Shown piece after piece: positions 13,836-20,644 of a stretch of DNA of 64,000 nucleotides; within the stretch, counting starts at the first letter, position 1; each line of letters begins with the position of its first letter. Location of the stretch: the IMG/VR virus record IMGVR_UViG_3300042291_000957, positions 1-64,000 of that record; one strand, written 5' to 3'. The translations under genes and the position numbers were made by a program. The notes beneath the pieces are model-generated. The model was not told the DNA's origin, made no database searches, and saw only the letters and a program-made list of their open reading frames with translations. The DNA is from a virus.

Positions 13836-13839
13836 CTGG

Positions 13840-13868
13840 TTGACACCTAGCCCAAAAGAACATATAAT
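13840..13868 (+). promoter_or_regulatory. sigma70-type early promoter
   Basis: TTGACA (13840-13845), 17-nt spacer, TATAAT (13863-13868). Confidence 0.92.
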
Positions 13869-13897
13869 AGATACATACAGACACAAAGGAGCACACA

Positions 13898-14056
13898 ATG
13901 ACTAATCAACTTACCGTAGCACAACTGATCCAACTCTTGCAAGCCATTCCTAACCAGAACGCTCGTGTAGATATGGCCATGAACCAAGAGTACCAAGATG
14001 CCGTTGAGGCTTCAGACATTAACGACTACGGCGATCTCGTTGTAATCGGCCAATAA
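13898..14056 (+). CDS. small hypothetical protein
   Basis: A 52-residue ORF with promoter, standard leader and AAAGGAGC before ATG 13898. The sequence VAQLIQLLQAIP...VDMAMNQEY... resembles small phage proteins with an N-terminal helix and a β-hairpin end. Its stop is inside the inverted repeat of the next promoter. Confidence 0.68.
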   Translation: MTNQLTVAQLIQLLQAIPNQNARVDMAMNQEYQDAVEASDINDYGDLVVIGQ

Positions 14057-14093
14057 CCCAGCGGTTGACTGGGTTATCGTTTGACAGTATAAT
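14054..14093 (+). promoter_or_regulatory. promoter with its -35 box inside a hairpin
   Basis: TTGACT (14065-14070), 17-nt spacer, TATAAT (14088-14093). An inverted repeat TAACCCAG / CTGGGTTA (14054-14061 with 14069-14076) surrounds most of the -35 hexamer. It could be an operator or a hairpin that ends the upstream RNA. Confidence 0.75.
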
Positions 14094-14124
14094 AGACACA
14101 TACAAACACACTAGGGAACACAAA

Positions 14125-14508
14125 ATGGCCAAAGTAAATTATGACGCATTCCGCTCATTCGACATTAACGAATGCTGTGACCACTTTGACAGTGAGAAGC
14201 AGGCAAACTGGAAGAAGATTGGCAAGTTCATCGTAGCAGATGGACAAGACTACGCCCACATTATGGAGTCAGAATTCGACTTTGAAGACACAGGTGCAGG
14301 CGAGTACGAGGCCTTTGCCGCAGGCGTCAAGTATGCGCTCACAAAGATGAACATTGCATTTGAGGCAGCAGGTCTGGACTTGGAAGTTAAAGAAGCAGAT
14401 TTGGTAGAAAGCATGGGATACATGTTGGTACTTGCTGACGATGAGCCTGAGGACTTTGTGAAACGTGTTATGAAGAAGCCTGTGCTACACGTGGAAAGCT
14501 GGGTCTAA
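14125..14508 (+). CDS. acidic hypothetical protein
   Basis: A 127-residue, strongly acidic protein (Asp/Glu clusters throughout) with a helical centre. ATG 14125 follows GGGAACACAAA; the longer upstream start lies inside the promoter. No family recognised. Runs directly into the next gene (stop then ATG). Confidence 0.68.
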   Translation: MAKVNYDAFRSFDINECCDHFDSEKQANWKKIGKFIVADGQDYAHIMESEFDFEDTGAGEYEAFAAGVKYALTKMNIAFEAAGLDLEVKEADLVESMGYMLVLADDEPEDFVKRVMKKPVLHVESWV

Positions 14509-14745
14509 ATGGGTTGGGTAGTATACGATGAGCGCACAGGGCATATGGAGAAGTACTACAAGAAGGCTGCCACTGCCCGGCGCATAGTGACCCAGCACAA
14601 TACAGAACGCCAGTACGATGGATGGACCTATCAGCCAAGTAGGATGTGGGCCTGTTGCTCATACAGAGACTATGAAGGCATCCTACTGGGCCTCAAAGGT
14701 GAAGCACTCAAGATGTGGCAGTTTTGCAACACTCAACTTGGTTGA
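14509..14745 (+). CDS. hypothetical protein
   Basis: A 78-residue basic, aromatic-rich protein starting MGWVVYDERTG, with KYYKKAATARRIVTQHN as a likely helix. Stop TGA (14743-14745) is within the next -35 box. Function unknown. Confidence 0.65.
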   Translation: MGWVVYDERTGHMEKYYKKAATARRIVTQHNTERQYDGWTYQPSRMWACCSYRDYEGILLGLKGEALKMWQFCNTQLG

Positions 14746-14770
14746 CTGATTGGCTATCCTTTGCTATAAT
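14742..14770 (+). promoter_or_regulatory. sigma70-type early promoter
   Basis: TTGACT (14742-14747), 17-nt spacer, TATAAT (14765-14770). Confidence 0.9.
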
Positions 14771-14800
14771 AGACACATAGCAAGCAAAAAGGTAGCCAAA

Positions 14801-15280
14801 ATGATTAGACTGATTAGCACTGTAATTTTAGCGTTCACAGCATTCACAGCCCAGGCAGCTCAAGAACACATGGAGTTCAAGACAGCACAAGATTGCCAGG
14901 CTGTGTTTACAGGCTTCCACACACAGACCAAACAGCTGGGCTTGACACGCTATGATCACCAAGGTCAAGCCTACTTTGTCAAAGACGGTTATGTGGGCTA
15001 CTGGTCAGCTGGCAATGGCTGTGATCAAGCTGCCAAGTTGACTATGGAACCCGTGGCTGAATTCAAAGCACGATTTGCTGCCAACAACAAGGCACAGGCT
15101 GACGAAGCATTTTGCTCCAGCATGACCTGCAAGGTATTGGTAGGTACAGCGGTAGTGGTTGTACTGGCAGCGGCTCTTAAGGGTGGTGCCAATGTTGGCT
15201 GTGTTCTTCCTAGCGATCGTGCTAGTGATGGTAGCCGTTGCGGTAACCGTGCTAGTTCTGTGCGTCCAGGCGGTAAGTGA
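14801..15280 (+). CDS. secreted protein with C-terminal membrane helix
   Basis: A 159-residue protein. Residues 1-19 are a signal peptide (hydrophobic core then AQA-AQ). The mature part has three Cys (AQDCQAV, GNGCDQA, CSSMTC) and ends with a hydrophobic helix (KVLVGTAVVVVLAAALKGG). The tail after that is low-complexity. A hydrophobic ORF in another frame begins at 15192 inside it. Placement in the envelope is likely; function unknown. Confidence 0.68.
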   Translation: MIRLISTVILAFTAFTAQAAQEHMEFKTAQDCQAVFTGFHTQTKQLGLTRYDHQGQAYFVKDGYVGYWSAGNGCDQAAKLTMEPVAEFKARFAANNKAQADEAFCSSMTCKVLVGTAVVVVLAAALKGGANVGCVLPSDRASDGSRCGNRASSVRPGGK

Positions 15281-15284
15281 TTGG

Positions 15285-15313
15285 TTGACAAGTTATCCAA
15301 AAGACAGTATAAT
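15285..15313 (+). promoter_or_regulatory. sigma70-type early promoter
   Basis: TTGACA (15285-15290), 17-nt spacer, TATAAT (15308-15313). Confidence 0.92.
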
Positions 15314-15339
15314 AAACACATACAAACAAAGGAGCACAT

Positions 15340-15561
15340 ATGTTTCATACAGACCAACAAGTAGAGTTCAAGCAGACACTGCGCAGGTTCACAGAAGCTG
15401 CCTACAACAACTATGGCGGTCACGCTTATGCCGCAGGCTACCTAGAGAGTATGGCTGTACAGATGCTGGCTGTAATGAGCAAGCGTGAACAGCAGGGCTT
15501 TATCCGTGCTATGCAAGACGCTGTTAAACAGCAACAGGCTCAAGCTAAGGAGCCAGTATGA
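15340..15561 (+). CDS. small helical hypothetical protein
   Basis: A 73-residue protein, helical, with a Gln/Ala-rich end. Phage-like conserved appearance (AYAAGYLESMAVQMLAVMSKREQ). AAAGGAGC before ATG 15340. Overlaps the next gene by 4 nt. Confidence 0.68.
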   Translation: MFHTDQQVEFKQTLRRFTEAAYNNYGGHAYAAGYLESMAVQMLAVMSKREQQGFIRAMQDAVKQQQAQAKEPV

Positions 15562-15758
15562 GCTACACAGTATTCAAACACAACCAAGAGTACGGGCCGC
15601 GCAAGGGACTAGAAGGCCCTTTTCACTACCCTAACGGACAGGTTCTGTACTATGATCCTAAGGCAGGTGAGTACTGGGATCCCCGTACAGACTTCTATGT
15701 GCCTCATGATGATGTCCATCGCCTTCAGAATTCAATCTTCGACTTGGTGAGAGGATGA
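15558..15758 (+). CDS. small aromatic-rich hypothetical protein
   Basis: A 66-residue protein, Tyr/Pro/Gly-rich with repeated short strands (FHYPNGQVLYYDPKAGEYWDP). ATGA coupling with the gene before. Last gene of the + strand early run. Confidence 0.65.
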   Translation: MSYTVFKHNQEYGPRKGLEGPFHYPNGQVLYYDPKAGEYWDPRTDFYVPHDDVHRLQNSIFDLVRG

Positions 15759-15787
15759 AGGTGAGGGGTAGGTTGGTGGTCGGTGAC

Positions 15788-15860
15788 AGGTGGTGAGGGG
15801 TATAGGTTATAGTGTATACTATACTACTACTATTGTACTAGTGGTAGCAAATCACCACCT
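15788..15860. repeat. 9-bp inverted repeat bounding a 55-nt loop
   Basis: AGGTGGTGA (15788-15796) and TCACCACCT (15852-15860) are perfect complements, in a G-rich/TA-rich stretch that separates the early arm from the mixed-strand region. No gene in 15759-15942. Confidence 0.6.
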
Positions 15861-15884
15861 CAAAAGCAAAAGTACTCCACCCTA

Positions 15885-16276
15885 ATTTTTTACGCAGCCT
15901 ATTTTTTATCCCTGTAGACCCATTTGGTACACAAACTATACTATGAATCACTCACTACATCACAGAGACATTGCAGGTGCCCATCTTAATCCTGGAGACC
16001 ACTGTCTAGTCACTGAGCACAATAGACTTATCCTAGCTAGAGTTGTTAAATGCTATGATGCCTCAAATGGCGTACAGCTACAGCCACTTAACAGCACAGC
16101 AGGTGGTCGTAGATCAAAGCCCAATCAAAAGCTGATCAGACGGGAGTGCTACAATGTATATCGTCTAGCGGACACTGAAATCACCATGAGCATACTGAGA
16201 GGCGCAGTATAAATCCCAGATCAAAAAAATTTGCGCAGGATTTTTTTATCACACTAGACCCATTTCGGTTCCACAG
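15885..16276. repeat. imperfect direct repeats flanking the ORF at 15943
   Basis: About 48 nt near 15885-15932 resemble 16228-16276: both contain CGCAG, a T6-7 run with ATC, the exact TAGACCCATTT (15915-15925 and 16255-16265), GGT and CCACA/ACACA. The left copy lies just before ATG 15943 and the right copy just after the ORF stop. Confidence 0.55.
15943..16212 (+). CDS. hypothetical protein
   Basis: An 89-residue basic protein, His-rich at the start, with an LNPGDHCLVTEHNRLILARVVKC segment like a small β-barrel. No ribosome site is obvious; the TATACT immediately before ATG may mean a leaderless start. Bounded by imperfect direct repeats. Confidence 0.5.
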   Translation: MNHSLHHRDIAGAHLNPGDHCLVTEHNRLILARVVKCYDASNGVQLQPLNSTAGGRRSKPNQKLIRRECYNVYRLADTEITMSILRGAV

Positions 16277-16564
16277 TACTAGCACACTAGATCGAGCACG
16301 ATTGAACAAGAGTGCGGCCAGATCGTGTGCAGAATTAACTACTCTGATAACCCACTGAAAATCTGCTTTTTGCGCGGTGCGCTTCGCGCTCTCAGACTCT
16401 GGCTCCGACCTAATCACGCTAGGTAAATACTCGATGCGAATATTATACTCTTTTCTTAATCTTGCACCAGCACCCTTGTTCTTTCTAGGGTTCATATACA
16501 GCCTACTTGCTCCCAGCTCACATTGTGGGTCGGATTGGAGTATGCCAGCCATGTGGTTTGTCAT
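16181..16564 (-). CDS. hypothetical protein
   Basis: A 127-residue, basic N-terminal part (RLYMNPRKNKGAGARLRKEYNIRIEYLPSVIRSEPESESAKR) with the look of a small nucleic-acid-binding domain. The reading frame can be extended a dozen residues upstream without an ATG. Its 3' end overlaps the + gene at 15943 by 32 nt, and the last 35 residues look less natural, so the true end may have been altered. Confidence 0.45.
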   Translation of the reverse strand: MTNHMAGILQSDPQCELGASRLYMNPRKNKGAGARLRKEYNIRIEYLPSVIRSEPESESAKRTAQKADFQWVIRVVNSAHDLAALLFNRARSSVLVLWNRNGSSVIKKSCANFFDLGFILRLSVCSW

Positions 16565-16592
16565 GTGCCTAGCACATTCATTTCCTTGGGTT

Positions 16593-16877
16593 TTACGCTT
16601 TCAACAATACTACCTTACCCGGAATTGAAAAACAGCAGTGATAAGCACCGTTGAGCACAGCCCAACTTTCCCAGTAGTAGATCTCCAATAAGTCTTGTCT
16701 ATTGGGGGGACACCATACTAGATCGTGAATCTCAATAACGCCCACGGGGCCCTTGATGGTAACAGTACAATGGTATTCTCCAGTAGTGGTCAACAGTTCA
16801 AGCATTACATACTTATGATCACAGATCGTTCGCTTTCTTGAATCAAATATGATTGCATTTGATATATACTCTAGCAT
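16593..16877 (-). CDS. hypothetical protein
   Basis: A 94-residue protein, strand-rich, with several Cys/His/Trp (LVWCPPN, YYWESWAVLNGAYHCC). Divergent from the SGNH-like gene at 16908 with a 30-nt gap. No family recognised. Confidence 0.5.
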   Translation of the reverse strand: MLEYISNAIIFDSRKRTICDHKYVMLELLTTTGEYHCTVTIKGPVGVIEIHDLVWCPPNRQDLLEIYYWESWAVLNGAYHCCFSIPGKVVLLKA

Positions 16878-16907
16878 TGTACACTACAAAAACTGAGGAT
16901 GCTCAAC

Positions 16908-17744
16908 ATGAAAACACTACACACCTTTGGCTGTTCTATAACACAAGGACACGCACTTCCGGACGTGGTACGAGCTCCACCCAATGCTCACGAACTGGCT
17001 GCTTTGGGACGAGCTGCGCATTGGTCAGATGAGCATATACTTGCACCTAGTCAATATGCCTGGCCTCAGTTACTGGCTGATCGATTGGGTATTCCTGTTC
17101 AAAATCATGCTCGTCGTGGCGCATGTTTTCAGCAGATTGCTCGCCAGTGCGCTGTGGCAGCTCCCAGCATTGAATCAGGTGATCTAGTGATTGTGATGTG
17201 GACCTATCTCAGCCGTGTGAGTCTGCAATGGCCCGCTAGAACAGCAGTGCCACTCACACACCTTGTGGACACTGGTTTTTGGCGCACATATGTAAAACCG
17301 GGATTCAACAAGTTGTTTGGACTCAGCGTTTCAGATCGCAGCCACCCGGACATGGATGAACGCATCTATACCTACATACACAATAGTTCAAGATACACAT
17401 TTGATCCCATGGGCATCTACGATAGATACCACAACAGTCTACTGTTACAGACCATGTGTGACGGATTCCTCCAGGCACGTGGTGCCCGAGTCATACATCT
17501 CAGTGTGGAGCCTGAAACATATTTGACACAGCTTGAGGCAGCTAGATCTAATCTGGATCCATCATTGCAAGCACCCTGGGTGATTCCCGATCCAAACACT
17601 TGGTATAACCTTGATGTAGATCATCTCAGCTGTCAAGTGATACATGATCCTAGCATACCCACAGCAGGTGATGACCATCACCCCAGTGTTCAACATCATA
17701 TAAATTTTGCTGATCATATCCGTGAACAGCACTTTTCTAACTGA
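16908..17744 (+). CDS. SGNH/GDSL-like hydrolase
   Basis: A 278-residue protein with SGNH-like blocks in order: FGCSITQG near residue 7 (block I, with Cys in place of the usual Asp before the Ser), NHARRGA near 63 (block II-like), VIVMWTYLSRVS near 92, and DDHHPS near 254 (Asp-x-x-His, block V). Such hydrolases remove O-acetyl or other esters from surface sugars. ATG 16908 is preferred to the in-frame ATG 16899 because GAGGA lies about 8 nt upstream. Faces the next SGNH-like gene tail to tail. Confidence 0.65.
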   Translation: MKTLHTFGCSITQGHALPDVVRAPPNAHELAALGRAAHWSDEHILAPSQYAWPQLLADRLGIPVQNHARRGACFQQIARQCAVAAPSIESGDLVIVMWTYLSRVSLQWPARTAVPLTHLVDTGFWRTYVKPGFNKLFGLSVSDRSHPDMDERIYTYIHNSSRYTFDPMGIYDRYHNSLLLQTMCDGFLQARGARVIHLSVEPETYLTQLEAARSNLDPSLQAPWVIPDPNTWYNLDVDHLSCQVIHDPSIPTAGDDHHPSVQHHINFADHIREQHFSN

Positions 17745-17747
17745 TCC

Positions 17748-18593
17748 TTATTGACCTAGCAGGTGAGGTATGAAGTGGTGAGCAATTAGCTTGTGCGCTT
17801 CGAGACTATAATGTTCTTCGTCAACTTTCATATGCTCGATATCAACACCTAGCTGTTGGTTGATCCACAGTTCTGCCGGTGTTTCCATAATTTTAATTGC
17901 CTGTAGATCTCTAAACTTGTTGGTCAGCGGAAGATGTACCCTTGCATTAATCCTCCATAGGTACACTGGTATATCTCGTTCTGCACACATTGCATCGATC
18001 AAAGCAATGTCTTTGTGATAGTCTTCGTTGGTAATATGCGTTAGCAGATCGTTAAAGAGTTTAATCTGCATATAATTACGTTCGTATCCTTGCCAAGGAG
18101 TTGCGCCGCTGACTGGATAGTTGTCTTTGTAAGGTTTGATTTTTTCTATCCAATGAGGCTTTTCATTCCACTCTACAATCTTTCCATCAATAGTTTTGTT
18201 GTCCTCGTAGAGAATAAACTTGTCAGACTTCAAGAACTGTTTTGTAAAATACTCCAAGGGCAGGTTAGGAAATCCGAAGCCCGACGTGCCGTCTTCGGCG
18301 AGGTTACAGCCCATTACCCATCTATCCCAGTATGTGCCCTGCAGAGAAACTGCGGAAATATCCTTATGTTGTTCTAACATATGACGAATCCATCTTACAT
18401 ATTTTCTGTTTGGAGCACCGCCTTGAGAATACACATAACACTGACTACTGGCCAAGTGACAGGCATATATTGTAGAGTAGTTGTTCTCGGACCACAACCA
18501 TACTTTATCAACTGATTTGTCGTACCAATACCCGTGACAGTGGCTGTCACCGATAAACAATACCTTTCCTTTATGATTCATAATTTTACTCAT
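17748..18593 (-). CDS. SGNH/GDSL-like hydrolase
   Basis: A 281-residue protein: block I LFIGDSHCHGY near residues 12-22 with the nucleophile Ser, block II-like SQGGAPN near 57, GTYWDRW near 86 (block III position), and DEEHYSLEAHK near 262 with the D-x-x-H dyad. Convergent with the other SGNH-like gene and 3 nt apart. Low similarity to it beyond the motifs. A host glycan or its O-acetyl groups are plausible substrates given the sugar operons downstream. Confidence 0.68.
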   Translation of the reverse strand: MSKIMNHKGKVLFIGDSHCHGYWYDKSVDKVWLWSENNYSTIYACHLASSQCYVYSQGGAPNRKYVRWIRHMLEQHKDISAVSLQGTYWDRWVMGCNLAEDGTSGFGFPNLPLEYFTKQFLKSDKFILYEDNKTIDGKIVEWNEKPHWIEKIKPYKDNYPVSGATPWQGYERNYMQIKLFNDLLTHITNEDYHKDIALIDAMCAERDIPVYLWRINARVHLPLTNKFRDLQAIKIMETPAELWINQQLGVDIEHMKVDEEHYSLEAHKLIAHHFIPHLLGQ

Positions 18594-18648
18594 TTATACT
18601 TAACTATAACAGATTGCTGCTTTATGGTCAAGAAATATTTAACCACGA

Positions 18649-18654
18649 TAAATA
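18649..18654 (+). promoter_or_regulatory. T4-late-like TAAATA element
   Basis: CGATAAATAACTGCATG: TAAATA followed by exactly 5 nt and the ATG at 18660. Confidence 0.7.
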
Positions 18655-18659
18655 ACTGC

Positions 18660-18869
18660 ATGAAAGAACAATATCTACTACCTATGGCCCGAAGCACAGT
18701 CACCGGGCAAACTGTTAAAACACAGGATCTTACTGGCACACGTTTTGCACTCAATCAACGAAGATTGGCACAAGACATGGCCGATCAAACAGCGGCCAAA
18801 ATGTCTGCTAGAACCGGTGAGTCTTGGTTGGGATTCGTGCAACTGTATACCCCAACTCAGCGCCAATAA
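18660..18869 (+). CDS. small hypothetical late protein
   Basis: A 69-residue basic protein (KEQYLLPMARSTVTGQTV...). ATG 18660 follows the late-type TAAATA by 5 nt. Residues 35-50 (RRLAQDMADQTAAKMSAR) form a helix. Ends within a terminator stem. Likely expressed late; a virion-associated role is a guess. Confidence 0.6.
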   Translation: MKEQYLLPMARSTVTGQTVKTQDLTGTRFALNQRRLAQDMADQTAAKMSARTGESWLGFVQLYTPTQRQ

Positions 18870-18905
18870 CTATCTGTACAGATAGTTCACTGAGTCGGGG
18901 TTTTC
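18850..18905 (+). terminator. terminator with nested palindrome
   Basis: Outer stem CCCC-A-ACTCAG / CTGAGT-C-GGGG (one mismatch) encloses the perfect 20-nt palindrome AACTATCTGT/ACAGATAGTT (18868-18887); TTTTCTC follows. Confidence 0.8.
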
Positions 18906-19046
18906 TCTAAATATTTCCGCACCGTTTTTAAGGTAGAACTTGCCAGCTATTTCAGTCTTTGGGCTCAGAGTCACATCTTTAGCAGCCTTCATGATTGCGT
19001 GTGTAAATAATCCATGTTACAAATAATTAATTGTTGAGAAAAAAAT

Positions 19047-20534
19047 ATGAACATTGCAATTTTAGGGGGTGGAAGTGCTGGATGGATCACGGCTCTTTTG
19101 ACTCAAGCGTATCACCCATTTAATAGCATAACTGTAATTGAGAGCGAATCTATTGGAATTTTAGGAGCAGGAGAAGGCACTACTCCACAGTTTATTGATT
19201 TCCTCGATAGGGTTAATATACCCGTATCAGATCTAATTAAGAATTGCAAAGCAACAATTAAAAGTGGAATTAATTTTGAAAATTGGAATGGCGATAATAA
19301 AAAATACTTTCATTCTTTTGGACCAATTGGTCAAATATCAGAATGGAACGATATATTAATTGAAAACGCAATAATAAACAATAATCAAATTGATACCTTA
19401 AGTTTTGCAAAAAAAACTTCTAGTTTAGAAAAAGTTGGATTTTCTTTTAAAGACGTTGTTTCAGACAACAGAAATCCAATTTCAAATTTTAATTATCATT
19501 GCATATATGCTTTGCATTTTGATGCTAGATTGTTAGCACAATACTTTAGAAAAATTGCTGAGGAACGAGGAATTATTAGAGTAGAAGGAGAATTAAAATC
19601 AGTTGTAGCAGATGATTGTGGAAATATAAAACAAATACAATTGAAAAATAACAAACAAATTGACTGTGATTTTGTATTTGATTGTTCTGGGTTTGCAAGA
19701 TTATTGATTGGCAAACATTTTCAAACAGAATGGATTTCTTATAACAAACATTTACCAATGAATACAGCCTTACCATTTTTTATTGAACATGATGATAACG
19801 TATCACCTCAGACTGATGCAATTGCAATGAAGTATGGGTGGATTTGGAAAATACCAGTTCAGGGAAGATATGGTTGTGGTTACGTCTTTGATTCTAATTT
19901 TATAAATGAAGATCAAGCTCTTCAAGAAGCTGAAGAATATTTTAATGTTGAATTAAAATCTCCAAAGACATTTAAATTTGAAGCTGGAACATTTAGAGAT
20001 ACACTAGTTAAAAACTGTATGGCAGTTGGGTTATCTCAGAGTTTTATAGAACCCCTAGAAGCAACATCAATTTTTATAAGTTACTCGAATCTAACAGATT
20101 TTTTAAAGTATGATGGTTTTTCTTCTAAAACAGAATCATTTTATAAAAAATTTAACTCTATTTGTTTAGATAGGAATACTGAAGTTAGAGATTTTGTTTA
20201 CCTTCATTACATAACAAAAAGAAATGATTCAGATTTTTGGCGAAATTTTCAAAGCAACAATCCAATGATAGACACTGTTCATGAAACGTTGGAATGGATG
20301 AAAGAAACCAAAACTCTTGATGTTGATATACAGAAGAAATCTTTTTCAATTCGTGGCTGGATGCAGGTGGCAAATGGATTAGGCTTGTTTAAATACGATA
20401 CTAGAAACAGAAAAACTCATGTATTCAGTCAAGAATATATTAATTCTTATAATTCAAACTTTCTTAAAAATCAAGAAAACATGTTAAAGATTTGTATTTC
20501 CCATAAAGATTTTTTAAATTATTTAAAGCAATAA
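19047..20534 (+). CDS. flavin-dependent tryptophan-halogenase-like protein
   Basis: A 495-residue protein with the family layout. FAD-binding GGGSAGW (residues 7-13), GEGTTP near 46, a Lys in KATIKSGINFENW near residues 68-80 (region of the catalytic Lys in PrnA), the halogenase marker W-x-W-x-I in GWIWKIP near 268, and GLSQSFIEPLEATSI near 330-345. The substrate may be free or peptide-bound indole; phage substrates are unknown. It is clearly more AT-rich than the genes on its left, pointing to separate acquisition. The flavin reductase partner would have to come from the host. Confidence 0.85.
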   Translation: MNIAILGGGSAGWITALLTQAYHPFNSITVIESESIGILGAGEGTTPQFIDFLDRVNIPVSDLIKNCKATIKSGINFENWNGDNKKYFHSFGPIGQISEWNDILIENAIINNNQIDTLSFAKKTSSLEKVGFSFKDVVSDNRNPISNFNYHCIYALHFDARLLAQYFRKIAEERGIIRVEGELKSVVADDCGNIKQIQLKNNKQIDCDFVFDCSGFARLLIGKHFQTEWISYNKHLPMNTALPFFIEHDDNVSPQTDAIAMKYGWIWKIPVQGRYGCGYVFDSNFINEDQALQEAEEYFNVELKSPKTFKFEAGTFRDTLVKNCMAVGLSQSFIEPLEATSIFISYSNLTDFLKYDGFSSKTESFYKKFNSICLDRNTEVRDFVYLHYITKRNDSDFWRNFQSNNPMIDTVHETLEWMKETKTLDVDIQKKSFSIRGWMQVANGLGLFKYDTRNRKTHVFSQEYINSYNSNFLKNQENMLKICISHKDFLNYLKQ

Positions 20535-20586
20535 AATTTCATCTATTGCCGAGATCAAAAAACGTGGTTTTTGACACAATTATATG

Positions 20587-20615
20587 TTGACTGTGTAAAT
20601 ATTATACTGTATAAT
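20587..20615 (+). promoter_or_regulatory. sigma70-type promoter
   Basis: TTGACT (20587-20592), 17-nt spacer, TATAAT (20610-20615), leader with AAGGAG before ATG 20645. Confidence 0.85.
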
Positions 20616-20644
20616 TAAACTTATATCAATCACAAGGAGTCCAA

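Noticed and set aside
13801-13839. TTGACA-like at 13805 as a second promoter of the ncRNA region
   Set aside because: No TATAAT-like box at the correct distance; next real promoter begins at 13840.
16377-16628. + strand ORF at 16377
   Set aside because: It is opposite two - strand ORFs and has no promoter or ribosome site; composition is of a shadow frame.
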